Source: Legionellales bacterium (GTDB taxonomy: Bacteria; Pseudomonadota; Gammaproteobacteria; UBA1113). From it: 64,000 nucleotides of DNA. The stretch is from contig PAPY01000008.1 of assembly GCA_002709565.1 (NCBI GenBank), positions 49,990-113,989 on the forward strand, given 5' to 3'. The position numbers and the translations under genes are program-made. Position 1 is the stretch's first letter. The number at the start of each line of letters is the position of its first letter. Shown piece after piece: positions 52,284 to 64,000 of the stretch. Under the pieces are notes generated by a model that saw nothing but the letters and a program-made list of their open reading frames with translations, did no database searches and was not told the DNA's origin.

Positions 52284-53543
52284 ATGGCATACCAACATAT
52301 CACAGTGCCTACTGCAGGCGAAAAAATCACCGTTAATGACGATTTCTCTTTGAATGTCCCTGACAACCCCGTTATTCCCTTTATCGAAGGGGATGGCATT
52401 GGGGTTGATGTCACACCTGCCATGCGCAAAGTGGTGGATGCGGCTGTTGAACGGGCATCAGAAGGTAACCGCAAAATTACCTGGATGGAAATTTATGCCG
52501 GCGAGAAGGCCAACAACCTCTACGGTGGTGATGTGTGGCTGCCTGATGAAACACTACAGGCGGTCAAAGACTTCGCGGTTGCCATTAAAGGCCCGTTGAC
52601 GACACCCGTCGGTGGCGGCATTCGTTCCTTAAATGTGAGTCTGCGCCAACAGTTAGATCTCTATGTGTGTTTGCGTCCTGTGCGTTATTATCAAGGCACA
52701 CCAAGCCCCCTTAAGGAACCCGAAAAAACCGACATGGTGATTTTCCGAGAAAACTCTGAAGATATCTACGCCGGTATTGAATGGCAAGCCGATACGCCTG
52801 ACGCCAAAAAAGTCATTGACTTTTTGCGCAATGACATGGGTGTCAGCAAAATCCGCTTCCCAGAACATTGCGGTATCGGTGTGAAACCAGTGTCCGAAGC
52901 CGGCACAGAGCGTTTAGTCACTCGTGCAATTCAATATGCTATCGATAATGACCGTGATTCTGTCACCTTGGTGCACAAAGGTAACATCATGAAGTTTACC
53001 GAAGGGGCCTTCAAAGACTGGGGCTATGCCACCGCCCAACAAGGTTTTGGTGCAACGCCATTAGATGGCGGCCCTTGGCAAGTGCTGAAGAATCCTAACA
53101 ATGGCAAAGACATTATCATCAAAGACGTTATTGCTGATGCCTTTTTGCAGCAAATTTTACTGCGCCCAGCTGAATACGATGTGATTGCGACACTGAATCT
53201 AAACGGTGACTATATTTCGGATGCCCTAGCAGCCCAAGTTGGTGGTATTGGTATCGCGCCAGGCGCAAATATTGGTGACGGTGTAGCGTTATTTGAAGCA
53301 ACCCATGGTACCGCACCGAAGTATGCAGGCCAGGACAAAGTCAATCCAGGATCGTTAATATTATCTGCAGAGATGATGTTACGGCATCTGGGGTGGACTG
53401 ATGCTGCAGATTTGGTGGTTAAAGGCATGGAAGGTGCCATTGCCGCTAAAACCGTTACTTATGATTTTGAACGGTTAATGCCGGGTGCAACATTACTCAG
53501 TTGTTCGCAGTTTGCTGAAGCAATTGTAGGGGCAATGAATTAG
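52284..53543 (+). CDS. icd: NADP-dependent isocitrate dehydrogenase
   Basis: A 419-aa TCA-cycle enzyme oxidising isocitrate to 2-oxoglutarate, close in length to the E. coli enzyme. Marks are [20 protein letters not shown], the isocitrate loop [20 protein letters not shown] with the regulatory Ser, [14 protein letters not shown], the metal-binding [15 protein letters not shown] and [17 protein letters not shown], and the NADP-site [18 protein letters not shown] precedes the ATG. No aceK kinase is in the window. Confidence 0.96.
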   Translation: MAYQHITVPTAGEKITVNDDFSLNVPDNPVIPFIEGDGIGVDVTPAMRKVVDAAVERASEGNRKITWMEIYAGEKANNLYGGDVWLPDETLQAVKDFAVAIKGPLTTPVGGGIRSLNVSLRQQLDLYVCLRPVRYYQGTPSPLKEPEKTDMVIFRENSEDIYAGIEWQADTPDAKKVIDFLRNDMGVSKIRFPEHCGIGVKPVSEAGTERLVTRAIQYAIDNDRDSVTLVHKGNIMKFTEGAFKDWGYATAQQGFGATPLDGGPWQVLKNPNNGKDIIIKDVIADAFLQQILLRPAEYDVIATLNLNGDYISDALAAQVGGIGIAPGANIGDGVALFEATHGTAPKYAGQDKVNPGSLILSAEMMLRHLGWTDAADLVVKGMEGAIAAKTVTYDFERLMPGATLLSCSQFAEAIVGAMN

Positions 53544-53563
53544 TTACAACAATTGTCAGACAT

Positions 53564-53596
53564 AAGCAGCTTCTGGCTTAGTTGGGAGCTGCTTGC
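53564..53596 (+). terminator. Hairpin after icd
   Basis: AAGCAGCT and AGCTGCTT form an 8-bp stem with a loop of about 15 bases, 20 bases after the icd stop. No T-run follows, so it is a weak terminator candidate. The rest of the 268-base gap to clpS is AT-rich and holds a likely clpS -10 (TATAAA, about 53766). Confidence 0.35.
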
Positions 53597-53811
53597 TGTA
53601 TCTCTATACGCCTGCGCGGCCAAGCCGCTTACCTGAGGCGGACGTTGCTGGTCTCACGTCATTATTAAGCTTTCCTTAGAAGGTCAAATTTGTCACATTC
53701 TTGTCGTATTTTTGTTCGCGCATTGTTTTATTAATTTTCAACACACGGATTTTTTTTGAAAAGATATAAAATTTCAGGAATTTTTGTCGTTTATCAACTA
53801 AGGTTATTGGT

Positions 53812-54135
53812 ATGAGAGGGCGAAAAGATTTAACCGTACAAGAACAAGAAACGGTTGCTGAAGTAGAAGCAGAACAAAAGCAACCAAAGCAGTACAGGGT
53901 GGTACTACTGAATGATGATTATACACCTATGGATTTTGTGGTTGAAATCTTACAGCGTTTTTTTGCTAAGACGCGAGCGGATGCAACACAAATAATGGTT
54001 CAAGTTCATATGCGTGGAAAAGGAGTTTGCGGCGTGTTTACCAGGGAGATAGCTGAGATGAAAGTAGAGCAGGTTAACGAATATTCTAGACGGTACCAAC
54101 ATCCATTGTTGTGCCAGATGGAACCCGAATTGTAA
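53812..54135 (+). CDS. clpS: ATP-dependent Clp protease adaptor ClpS
   Basis: A 107-aa N-recognin adaptor that delivers N-degron substrates to ClpAP. The core begins [20 protein letters not shown] with the [10 protein letters not shown] substrate pocket, followed by [19 protein letters not shown], both diagnostic. The acidic N-terminal extension (about 30 aa) is normal. clpA begins 17 bases after its stop, in the usual clpS-clpA order. Confidence 0.95.
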   Translation: MRGRKDLTVQEQETVAEVEAEQKQPKQYRVVLLNDDYTPMDFVVEILQRFFAKTRADATQIMVQVHMRGKGVCGVFTREIAEMKVEQVNEYSRRYQHPLLCQMEPEL

Positions 54136-54152
54136 CCGAGGAGGGTACTAAG

Positions 54153-56414
54153 ATGTTAAGCAAAGAGCTCGAATTTACGTTAAATCTCGCCTTCAAAGAA
54201 GCCCGAGAAAAACGCCATGAATATATGACCGTTGAACACTTACTCCTCGCACTCTTGGACAATGCTTCTGCTACCAATGTGTTACGGGCAGCAGGTTCAG
54301 ATATCGAAAACCTCCGTGAATTATTGACTGATTTTATCGATGAAACCACGCCTCGCATTCCTGAAGAAGAAACTGATCGTGAAACCCAACCCACCTTGGG
54401 CTTTCAACGGGTGTTGCAACGGGCGGTATTTCAAGTGCAATCTGCAGGTCGTGCAGAAGTTTCAGGTGCTAATGTCTTGGCGGCAATTTTTAGTGAGCAG
54501 GATAGTCAAGCAATTTATTTCTTAAAACAAGAAAGCGTCAGCCGCCTTGACGTGGTTAATTATATTTCTCATGGTATCTCTAAGATCCAGAGTGAACCAC
54601 AAGAGCAATACGAGCAACCACCTACACTCGAAGATGAAGAGCTGGGTGGTGATGGAACCCAAACAGCACTTGAAGCCTATGCGACTAATCTCAACATCAA
54701 GGCTATTACTGGTAGTATCGATCCCCTCATCGGTCGCCATGAAGAAGTTGAGCGTGTCATTCAAATTATTTGTCGACGCCGCAAAAACAATCCACTGCTG
54801 GTGGGTGAAGCGGGTGTGGGCAAAACCGCTATTGCAGAAGGTTTGGCAAAACGTATCGTCGAAGGTGAAGTGCCAGATGCTATTGCTGATCATGTTGTCT
54901 ATTCACTGGATCTCGGCAACTTGCTCGCAGGGACAAAGTACCGCGGTGATTTCGAAAAACGCCTAAAAGCCTTGCTGCATGAACTTAAAGAAGAACCCGC
55001 GGCGATATTATTCATCGATGAAATCCACGTGATTATCGGTGCAGGTGCTGCGTCTGGTGGTGTGTTAGATGCTTCTAACCTTATCAAACCCATACTCGCC
55101 AGTGGTGGATTACGCTGCATGGGCTCCACAACCTTCCAAGAGTATCGTGGTATCTTCGAAAAAGACCGAGCCCTTGCTCGACGCTTCCAAAAAGTAGATG
55201 TTAAAGAGCCTTCGGTAGAGGATACCTATAAGATCTTACGTGGCTTGAAAGATCGCTTTGAGTCCCATCACAAAGTAAAATACTCCCTTGCTGCACTCAA
55301 AGCAGCAGCGGAATTATCTGATCGCTATATTAATGATAGATTCTTACCCGACAAAGCCATCGACATCGTCGATGAAGCGGGTGCATATCAAATACTACAA
55401 CCCGCCAATAAGCGCAAAAAAGTCATCGGCGTGCCAGAAGTCGAAGAAATGGTCGCCAAAATTGCCCGTATCCCAGCAGCGACAGTGTCTAAATCGGACA
55501 AAGAAGTCTTGCGCCACTTAGTGCGTGATTTGAAAATGATGGTTTACGGTCAAGATGAAGCTATCGATGCCTTAGGGGCTGCGATTAAACTCTCGCGCGC
55601 AGGCTTGCGTGAACCCGAAAAACCTGTGGGGTGTTTCTTATTTGCAGGACCTACCGGGGTGGGTAAAACCGAAGTTGCCCGACAATTGTCACAAATCATG
55701 GGCATTGAGTTATTGCGATTTGATATGTCTGAATATATGGAAAAACACACGGTCTCCCGCTTGATCGGTGCGCCTCCCGGTTATGTCGGTTATGACCAAG
55801 GTGGTTTGCTAACCGAAGCGGTTACCAAAACCCCACACTGTGTGTTGCTATTGGATGAAATCGAAAAAGCCCACGGTGATGTGTATAACCTCTTGTTACA
55901 AGTCATGGACCATGGCACATTAACGGATAACAATGGTCGTAGTGCTGATTTTCGACATGTTATTTTGGTGATGACCACGAATGCTGGGGCTGAATTGATG
56001 GCCCGTTCATCCATAGGCTTCACCCAACAAGATCACTCCAGCGATGGTAAAGAAGAACTTAACCGTGTCTTCACACCAGAGTTTCGTAATCGCTTGGATG
56101 GTGTTATTCAGTTTAAAGCGCTGGATACGGATATCATCAAGAATGTTGTGGACAAATTCCTGGTTGAACTTGAGGTTCAACTGGATCAGAAGGGCGTCAA
56201 AATTGATGTCAGCAAAAAAGTCCGCGCTTGGTTGGCTGAGAATGGCTACGATCCCCAAATGGGTGCCCGTCCTATGGCCCGCTTAATTCAAGAAAAGCTC
56301 AAAAAACCCCTGGCCGAAGAATTACTCTTCGGACAATTGGCTGATGGTGGCATGATCCGAATTGATATGGATGGCGATGAAGTTAGCTTTGAGCTTGAAG
56401 AAACTGTGACCTAG
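54153..56414 (+). CDS. clpA: ATP-dependent Clp protease ATP-binding subunit ClpA
   Basis: A 753-aa AAA+ unfoldase for ClpP. It has the double Clp-N domain ([20 protein letters not shown] onward, about residues 1-145), AAA-1 with Walker [10 protein letters not shown] and Walker [15 protein letters not shown], and AAA-2 with GPTGVGKTE and [11 protein letters not shown]. The ClpP-docking loop region lies around [11 protein letters not shown]. The length matches E. coli ClpA (758). ATG 54153 follows GAGGAGGG; an upstream ATG overlapping clpS has no site. Confidence 0.96.
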   Translation: MLSKELEFTLNLAFKEAREKRHEYMTVEHLLLALLDNASATNVLRAAGSDIENLRELLTDFIDETTPRIPEEETDRETQPTLGFQRVLQRAVFQVQSAGRAEVSGANVLAAIFSEQDSQAIYFLKQESVSRLDVVNYISHGISKIQSEPQEQYEQPPTLEDEELGGDGTQTALEAYATNLNIKAITGSIDPLIGRHEEVERVIQIICRRRKNNPLLVGEAGVGKTAIAEGLAKRIVEGEVPDAIADHVVYSLDLGNLLAGTKYRGDFEKRLKALLHELKEEPAAILFIDEIHVIIGAGAASGGVLDASNLIKPILASGGLRCMGSTTFQEYRGIFEKDRALARRFQKVDVKEPSVEDTYKILRGLKDRFESHHKVKYSLAALKAAAELSDRYINDRFLPDKAIDIVDEAGAYQILQPANKRKKVIGVPEVEEMVAKIARIPAATVSKSDKEVLRHLVRDLKMMVYGQDEAIDALGAAIKLSRAGLREPEKPVGCFLFAGPTGVGKTEVARQLSQIMGIELLRFDMSEYMEKHTVSRLIGAPPGYVGYDQGGLLTEAVTKTPHCVLLLDEIEKAHGDVYNLLLQVMDHGTLTDNNGRSADFRHVILVMTTNAGAELMARSSIGFTQQDHSSDGKEELNRVFTPEFRNRLDGVIQFKALDTDIIKNVVDKFLVELEVQLDQKGVKIDVSKKVRAWLAENGYDPQMGARPMARLIQEKLKKPLAEELLFGQLADGGMIRIDMDGDEVSFELEETVT

Positions 56415-56425
56415 TTTTTATGTCT

Positions 56426-56463
56426 CCTCCCTGCGCTACTAGGTAGCTTCGGGAGGTTTTCTT
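56426..56463. terminator. Terminator between clpA and infA
   Basis: CCTCCC (56426-56431) and GGGAGG (56451-56456) form a stem with a partly paired loop, followed on the plus strand by TTTTCTT. It terminates clpA and may also block antisense reading from infA. Confidence 0.75.
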
Positions 56464-56514
56464 ATAGCAGTCTCCGAGGATAATTTAAGATTGGGGCAGA
56501 TACGAGTTACGGTT

Positions 56515-56736
56515 TTAACTCTTATGTCTGAATACAATGCGGCCTTTGGTGAGGTCATAGGGGGTTAATTCTACGGTGACCTTGTCGCCGGTCAATATTC
56601 GAATGTAATTCTTACGCATTTTGCCGGATATATGGGCCGTGACTTTATGGCCATTCTCTAATTCGACGCGAAACATTGTATTCGGCAGGGTATCGATAAC
56701 CGTGCCTTCCATTTCAATATGATCTTCTTTTGCCAT
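56515..56736 (-). CDS. infA: Translation initiation factor IF-1
   Basis: A 73-aa OB-fold protein that binds the 30S A site during initiation. The N-terminus [20 protein letters not shown] and the [20 protein letters not shown] and KGRIVFRHK blocks are nearly invariant for IF-1. Its position beside clpA in opposite orientation is typical of gammaproteobacteria. GAGGTAAAC stands before the ATG. Confidence 0.96.
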   Translation of the reverse strand: MAKEDHIEMEGTVIDTLPNTMFRVELENGHKVTAHISGKMRKNYIRILTGDKVTVELTPYDLTKGRIVFRHKS

Positions 56737-56788
56737 GTTTACCTCGTGTGTATGAAGCGGCTAACTATGCACTAAATTATGGCACATC

Positions 56789-57763
<975 letters not shown>

Positions 57764-57826
57764 TTACCTTTATAAAGTAATAAAAAAAAGCTATAGTACA
57801 TGTTTTCAGGGGCAAAAGGAAACACT

Positions 57827-60151
57827 GTGGCTCGCCAAGCAAAAGCAAAATCAGACGCTAATTATAATTTCTTTGATAATATTCCCTACCGATTGAAAGA
57901 AGGGGCATTGATCCTAGGTTTTGCGGTCGCCATATTTTTGTTGTTGGCGTTAGCGACTTACCATCAAAGCGACCCTGGCTGGTCAGTGTCTGGCAGTGGT
58001 AGTGAGGTTGCTAATGCGGGGGGGCGCGTTGGGGCGTGGTTCTCTGATTTCTTTTTGTACATATTTGGCTATATGGCCTATATTTTTCCGGTTATGTTTG
58101 CCTACAGTGCCTGGACTTTGTTTAGTGAAAAAACCGCCGCTGGGGAGACTAACTTCCAATTATTTGCGATACGTTGTATCGGTTTTGTTTTGACATTTAT
58201 TGCGGCCACTGGTTTAGCCAGCTTGCATCTGCCCAATGTGCATTACCATTTACCCTTCACCGCCGGCGGTTTGCTTGGTACCCTGGTGGGTAATCTCTTC
58301 GGCCAAGTTTTAAATCTTACCGGTAGCACATTAATCTTGACCGCTTTGTTACTGTGCGGAACAACCTTATTCTCCGGGGTATCATGGTTCAAAGTAGGGC
58401 GCTTAGCCTTCGTTGGCTTCATGGAAGTTTGTTATGTCCTCAAAAACAAAACCCTGGACTTATTCATCCAAGCAAAGCAACGTCTGCAAGAGCGGCCCAA
58501 GCGGTTACCGAAACCTAACATTGTCCAACCAGTAGAGACAGCGGCTAAACCCCGCACCAAACCCAAAAAAGCCAAACAGCCTAAATCCCAAGCCGTGGTT
58601 ACTACCCTTGAACCTGCCGTACCGGCACCGGATTCTGCCAAACAATTCAAGGCCCCCAAAGATAGCCGCTTGCCACCTGTCTCACTGTTAGAAGAAAACG
58701 ACAGATCCACCAGCAAAGGTTTTTCTAAAGGCGCACTGGAAGCGTTATCCCGGGAAGTGGAGCAGCATTTAGCTGACTTTGGCGTGGAAGCGCAAGTGGT
58801 GGCTGTGCACCCAGGACCTGTGATCACCCGCTTTGAATTAGTCCCCGCGCCCGGCGTCAAGGTCAGCAAAATCAGCGGTCTTGCTAAAGACTTGGCCCGT
58901 GCCTTATCCACGACCAGTGTCCGTATTGTTGAAGTTATTCCCGGCAAAGCGGTGGTGGGACTTGAAGTACCGAATGAATCGCGGGAGATCGTGCGATTGC
59001 GAGAAATTTTTGAATCTTCTCAATACCAACAAGCCAATTCACCGTTGAGTTTAGCCCTAGGTAAAGACATCGCGGGCCATCCAGTGATTGTGGATCTCTC
59101 TAAGATGCCGCACTTGCTGGTGGCAGGTACCACCGGTTCAGGTAAATCCGTGGGTTTGAATGCTATGCTCTTGAGTATTCTCTACAAAGCATCACCACAA
59201 CAAGTGCGTTTGATCATGGTGGATCCAAAGATGCTTGAGCTCGCAATTTACGAAGGCATTCCCCATTTATTAGCGCCAGTTGTAACAGACATGAAAGAAG
59301 CAGCCAATGCACTGCGTTGGTGCGTGGCAGAGATGGAGCGCCGTTATCGTTTGATGGCATCGTTAGGCGTGCGTAATCTAGCGGGCTATAACAAAAAGGT
59401 CCAAGATGCCATTAATCAAGGTAAACCAATACCAGATCCATTCCAGGCAAAAGATATCGATAACCCGCTGACTTTGGAGCCATTGCCGTTTATTGTCGTG
59501 TTAATCGATGAGTTCGCTGACATGATGATGGTAGTAGGCAAAAAGGTCGAGCAATTGATTGCCCGCATCGCGCAAAAAGCCCGAGCTGCCGGTATTCATT
59601 TATTGTTAGCAACCCAGCGGCCTTCGGTGGATGTTATCACTGGGCTCATCAAAGCCAATATTCCTACTCGGATAGCTTTCCAAGTGTCGTCTAAGATTGA
59701 CTCGCGCACTATCATCGACCAGCAAGGCGCAGAAAACCTCTTAGGCCATGGTGATATGTTGTATTTACCGCCGGGTACGGGTATTCCGGTGCGAGTTCAT
59801 GGTGCGTTTGTGGCGGATCAGGAAGTCCATAATGTGGTGAATGAACTGAAGAAACAAGGCGAGCCTGTTTATATCGAGGAAATTACCCAAGAATCTAGTG
59901 CTGCCACTGAGGGCTTGGTAATTCCGGGTGAAGAAAGTGACGACGGCGAGAATGATGCTTTATATGACTTAGCCGTTGAGTTTGTCACTCAATCCCGCAA
60001 AGCCTCAACTTCATCATTACAGCGACGCTTTAAGATTGGGTATAACCGTGCTGCTCGTATTATCGACGAAATGGAATCTGCCGGTGTTGTCAGTCCGATG
60101 GAAGCCAATGGTAGTCGTGAAGTATTGGCGCCACCACCACCCAAGGATTAA
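57827..60151 (+). CDS. ftsK: DNA translocase FtsK
   Basis: A 774-aa motor that anchors at the septum and pumps chromosome ends during division. About four N-terminal helices (residues 25-200), a short Lys/Pro-rich linker (about 215-290) and the motor: Walker [12 protein letters not shown], Walker [35 protein letters not shown]. The C-terminal winged-helix gamma domain ([20 protein letters not shown]) reads KOPS sites. The linker is much shorter than in E. coli (1329 aa), as in many bacteria. GTG 57827 has AAGGA six bases upstream; ATG 57800 lacks a site. Confidence 0.95.
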   Translation: MARQAKAKSDANYNFFDNIPYRLKEGALILGFAVAIFLLLALATYHQSDPGWSVSGSGSEVANAGGRVGAWFSDFFLYIFGYMAYIFPVMFAYSAWTLFSEKTAAGETNFQLFAIRCIGFVLTFIAATGLASLHLPNVHYHLPFTAGGLLGTLVGNLFGQVLNLTGSTLILTALLLCGTTLFSGVSWFKVGRLAFVGFMEVCYVLKNKTLDLFIQAKQRLQERPKRLPKPNIVQPVETAAKPRTKPKKAKQPKSQAVVTTLEPAVPAPDSAKQFKAPKDSRLPPVSLLEENDRSTSKGFSKGALEALSREVEQHLADFGVEAQVVAVHPGPVITRFELVPAPGVKVSKISGLAKDLARALSTTSVRIVEVIPGKAVVGLEVPNESREIVRLREIFESSQYQQANSPLSLALGKDIAGHPVIVDLSKMPHLLVAGTTGSGKSVGLNAMLLSILYKASPQQVRLIMVDPKMLELAIYEGIPHLLAPVVTDMKEAANALRWCVAEMERRYRLMASLGVRNLAGYNKKVQDAINQGKPIPDPFQAKDIDNPLTLEPLPFIVVLIDEFADMMMVVGKKVEQLIARIAQKARAAGIHLLLATQRPSVDVITGLIKANIPTRIAFQVSSKIDSRTIIDQQGAENLLGHGDMLYLPPGTGIPVRVHGAFVADQEVHNVVNELKKQGEPVYIEEITQESSAATEGLVIPGEESDDGENDALYDLAVEFVTQSRKASTSSLQRRFKIGYNRAARIIDEMESAGVVSPMEANGSREVLAPPPPKD

Positions 60152-60153
60152 TC

Positions 60154-60777
60154 ATGTTGCGACGTTATTTTTGGTTACTGTTGTTGTTACCTCAGCTAGC
60201 ATGGGCTGACCAGGCCAGTAGTGATGCGTTAACTAAACTGTTGGCGGATTTTAATGGTATGACGGCAAATTTCCAACAAGTCATCAGTGATCCCAATGGT
60301 GGCGCATTACAAAAAGCCTCCGGCAAAATGGCACTCGTGCGCCCGGGCAAATTTCGTTGGCAAACCCTTAAACCCAACAAGCAACTCATCGTCACCAATG
60401 ATGAGCAGATGTGGATCTATGACGAAGATTTAGAACAAGCCACGGTTGAGAAATTACAATTGGGCAGCGGTACGCCGGCGACCTTATTGAGTGGCGATTT
60501 GACCCAGCTCGACAAAGACTTCACCATCACTCGCGTTAAATCTGACGACAAAGGCCAATGGTTTCAACTGACACCCAAGGCCGACGAGTCTGTTTTTCAA
60601 TGGGTGAAACTGGGCTTTGTTAACGGTACCGTCAGCGGGATGGTGCTACTAGATAACATAGGCCAGCAAACCGATGTAGACTTCACCAACGTCAAATTAA
60701 ATCCGACCATACCGAGCAAGCAATTTCAATTCACGCCACCGGCGGGAGTCGATGTTGTCGGCCAGACCACTGAGTAA
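60154..60777 (+). CDS. lolA: Outer-membrane lipoprotein carrier protein LolA
   Basis: A 207-aa periplasmic chaperone with a clear signal peptide ([18 protein letters not shown], cleavage after AWA near residue 18). The mature part has [34 protein letters not shown] and [19 protein letters not shown], which are classic LolA. It receives lipoproteins from the LolC/F-LolD complex encoded at 6.3-8.3 kb. It begins two bases after ftsK and is followed by rarA, as in E. coli. Confidence 0.95.
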   Translation: MLRRYFWLLLLLPQLAWADQASSDALTKLLADFNGMTANFQQVISDPNGGALQKASGKMALVRPGKFRWQTLKPNKQLIVTNDEQMWIYDEDLEQATVEKLQLGSGTPATLLSGDLTQLDKDFTITRVKSDDKGQWFQLTPKADESVFQWVKLGFVNGTVSGMVLLDNIGQQTDVDFTNVKLNPTIPSKQFQFTPPAGVDVVGQTTE

Positions 60778-60781
60778 TGCC

Positions 60782-62113
60782 ATGCAGTCCTCTTTATTCG
60801 ACAATACTGATGCCACTTATCAACCGTTAGCAGCACGTATGCGCCCACGTAACTTGATGGAATATGTAGGTCAGCAACATTTGTTAGCCGAAGGTAAACC
60901 TCTGCGTAAAGCGCTTGATGAGGGACGATTGCATTCTATGATCCTCTGGGGACCGCCAGGTACCGGTAAAACAACCTTAGCGAATATGTTAGCCGAGCGC
61001 GCTAATGCCCAGATGGTAAAGATCTCTGCTGTATTAGCCGGGGTCAAAGATATTCGTGAAATTGTCGACAAAGCGAAAGAGCGCAGAGCAATGCATTCCC
61101 AAGCGACGATCTTATTCGTTGATGAGGTGCATCGTTTTAACAAATCCCAACAAGATGCATTTTTGCCCCATGTTGAGGATGGCACCATAACCTTGATTGG
61201 CGCAACGACCGAGAATCCCTCGTTTGAGCTCAATAATGCATTATTATCCCGGGCGCGGGTTTATGTCCTCAGATCCCTTACCAGTGATGACATCAAAACA
61301 ATTCTCCAACAAGCCTTGGATGATGAAACCCGCGGCGTCGGCCAAGTGCCCGTGGATTTTGCCCCAGCACTATTATCTCAGCTTGCTGAATTTGTTGATG
61401 GCGATGGGCGCGCGGCGTTGAATTTGTTAGAAGTGATTATAGAGCTAGCGGATAATGGTAGCGAGACAATTACGGTCACTCAAGATCACCTCAAAGAAGC
61501 GCTCGGCAGTGGTTATCGACGCTTTGATAAATCTGGCGATCATTTTTACGATCAAATCTCCGCCTTGCACAAATCCGTCCGTGGTTCTGCCCCAGATGCG
61601 GCATTGTATTGGTATTGTCGGATGTTGGATGGCGGTTGTGATCCCCTTTATATCGCACGACGTGTGGTACGTATGGCAACAGAAGATATCGGCAATGCCG
61701 ACCCCCGTGGATTAACCTTGGCGCTGAATGCCTGGGATGTGCAGGAACGATTGGGCAGCCCTGAAGGGGAGTTAGCTATTGCTCAAGCTATTGTCTATTT
61801 GGCCTGTGCTGCGAAGAGTAATGCTATCGAAGTAGCCTTTAATGCCGCCACTGCCTATGTGAAGTCTAGTAAGAGCCATCCGGTACCTATGCACCTGTGC
61901 AATGCTCCGACGCGTTTGCTGAAAGAATTAGGCCATGGCAAAGACTACCGTTATGCCCATAATGAACCCCATGCCTATGCAGCAGGGGAGCAGTATTTTC
62001 CGGATGCGATGCAACCACAGCAATTTTATCAGCCCACCTGTCGTGGGCTTGAAAAGAAAATTGCCGAGAAGCTCGCCTGGCTGCGGCAATTGGATGAAGA
62101 GGTGAGTGTATGA
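60782..62113 (+). CDS. rarA: Replication-associated recombination protein RarA (MgsA)
   Basis: A 443-aa AAA+ protein of the clamp-loader type acting at stalled forks. N-terminal [20 protein letters not shown], Walker [16 protein letters not shown], Walker [21 protein letters not shown], sensor 1 [20 protein letters not shown] and the C-terminal SDPDAALY-like region [20 protein letters not shown]. The ATG at 60782 gives the usual start; an in-frame ATG 30 bases earlier lies inside lolA. It overlaps crcB by four bases (ATGA). Confidence 0.95.
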   Translation: MQSSLFDNTDATYQPLAARMRPRNLMEYVGQQHLLAEGKPLRKALDEGRLHSMILWGPPGTGKTTLANMLAERANAQMVKISAVLAGVKDIREIVDKAKERRAMHSQATILFVDEVHRFNKSQQDAFLPHVEDGTITLIGATTENPSFELNNALLSRARVYVLRSLTSDDIKTILQQALDDETRGVGQVPVDFAPALLSQLAEFVDGDGRAALNLLEVIIELADNGSETITVTQDHLKEALGSGYRRFDKSGDHFYDQISALHKSVRGSAPDAALYWYCRMLDGGCDPLYIARRVVRMATEDIGNADPRGLTLALNAWDVQERLGSPEGELAIAQAIVYLACAAKSNAIEVAFNAATAYVKSSKSHPVPMHLCNAPTRLLKELGHGKDYRYAHNEPHAYAAGEQYFPDAMQPQQFYQPTCRGLEKKIAEKLAWLRQLDEEVSV

Positions 62114-62484
62114 TTGAACTGGGATTCATCGCCTTAGGGGGCGCCCTGGGAGCCGTATTACGATTTATCACGGTGATGGGGACCCATCAATTATTAGGCC
62201 GCAGCTTTCCCTATGGGACCCTGGTGGTCAATGTCGTAGGCTCCTTAATTGTTGGTATCGTCACCGTAATGCTGTTCGAGCGCTACAATGTATCGGGTAA
62301 TTTTCGGGCCTTTTTGATCATCGGGGTGCTTGGCGCGTTTACGACCTTCTCGACCTTCTCCATCGAGACCTTAACCCTGTTCATGGATGGCAATGTCATC
62401 AAGAGCATGACCAATATCCTGGCCAATATACTGTGTTGTTTATTAGCGGTTTGGCTGGGAACAGCCATAGGCAAGCTGATTTGA
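62110..62484 (+). CDS. crcB: Fluoride ion transporter CrcB/Fluc
   Basis: A 124-aa four-helix membrane protein with the hallmark [17 protein letters not shown] (about residues 73-89) and the N-terminal [10 protein letters not shown] and [14 protein letters not shown]. It works as a dual-topology dimer exporting fluoride. It starts inside the rarA stop (ATGA), so it is translationally coupled, and sits between rarA and serS where many genomes have nothing. No fluoride riboswitch was seen. Confidence 0.93.
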   Translation: MIELGFIALGGALGAVLRFITVMGTHQLLGRSFPYGTLVVNVVGSLIVGIVTVMLFERYNVSGNFRAFLIIGVLGAFTTFSTFSIETLTLFMDGNVIKSMTNILANILCCLLAVWLGTAIGKLI

Positions 62485-62493
62485 ACCTGCTAG

Positions 62494-63801
<1,308 letters not shown>

Positions 63802-63805
63802 TATT

Positions 63806-64000
63806 CAGCAATTCACGCTGAAAGCGGAGAATCGCTTCCCAAGTACTATCGCCAGCGCGGCTTCACTGCGCGTATGCCGACCAAAGGGGGAAAATCGCGA
63901 TTTGGCCATATATTACGCTGCGCGCGAAGTCAATTCGCGCTTGCGCTCAAGAGGGAGAATAGCGATTCTCCCTCTTGAGTAACTCCCATCGCAGATGAAG
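63806..64000. repeat. REP-like dispersed repeat, copy 2 (runs to window edge)
   Basis: Begins five bases after serS and matches the copy at 4699 through CTTCCCAAGTACTATCGCCA and ACCAAAGGGGGAAAATCGCG. It then continues with a different arrangement: an inserted-looking GCGCGCGAAGTCAATTCGCGC palindrome and a GAGGGAGAAT/ATTCTCCCTC hairpin, before the shared CTCCCATCGC-type ending. No gene. Confidence 0.7.

Noticed and set aside
53600..53640. Third copy of the REP-like repeat after icd
   Set aside because: Only a short GCGCGGCCAAGCCGC-like core is shared, too little to call a copy.

Overview
The window is a chromosomal segment of a gammaproteobacterium. The gene orders thrS-infC-rpmI-rplT-pheS-pheT-ihfA-merR, clpS-clpA / infA, trxB / ftsK-lolA-rarA-(crcB)-serS and msbA-lpxK are typical of that class, and the lipid A genes (msbA, lpxK, lpxH) and Lol genes show a Gram-negative envelope. 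Between these housekeeping blocks lie large proteins of no recognised family or with eukaryotic-like domains: ankyrin repeats, a kinase-like fold, PP2C-like phosphatases, coiled-coil paralogues and proteins with acidic C-termini. That mixture resembles host-associated Legionellales/Coxiella-like bacteria. The placement is inference; no rRNA gene or secretion system lies in the window.

Layout. 1-4.6 kb: truncated dicarboxylate symporter, a small unknown protein, metX, a kinase-like protein, a PA3496-like small protein, a DoxX membrane protein and a lipoprotein. 4.6-4.9 kb: a structured non-coding patch (63-bp hairpin plus a REP-like repeat that recurs at the window end). 4.9-11.2 kb: scoAB, lolC/F-lolD, DUF2062, comEC. 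11.2-15.1 kb: two overlapping unknown ORFs joined by a canonical -1 slippery heptamer. 15.2-23.4 kb: msbA-lpxK, two small ORFs, lpxH, gltX, cysS, a 161-bp inverted-repeat element, folD. 23.5-23.9 kb: tRNA-Pro-Arg-His cluster. 24.0-32.4 kb: accessory region with an HTH regulator, an ankyrin protein, an ABC-F ATPase, a 244-aa unknown, two tandem coiled-coil paralogues and a TetR regulator. 32.5-36.6 kb: tRNA-Asn, aspartate aminotransferase, uvrB, a secreted Cys-rich protein. 36.7-38.6 kb: ankyrin/membrane protein. 38.7-46.0 kb: tRNA-Val and the translation operon, with infC starting at AUU. 46.0-51.6 kb: a three-gene island whose products share a C-terminal helical/hydrophobic module. Two of these products carry PP2C catalytic motifs in a circularly permuted order. 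51.7-64 kb: membrane protein, tRNA-Pro(GGG), icd, clpSA, infA, trxB, ftsK, lolA, rarA, crcB, serS and the second copy of the REP-like repeat.

The strongest candidates for something undescribed are (1) the permuted PP2C-like pair and the module shared with their neighbour, (2) the ~1283-aa protein that would be made by -1 frameshifting at A_AAA_AAG, and (3) the tandem coiled-coil paralogues. No transposase, phage, CRISPR array or rRNA operon was seen.
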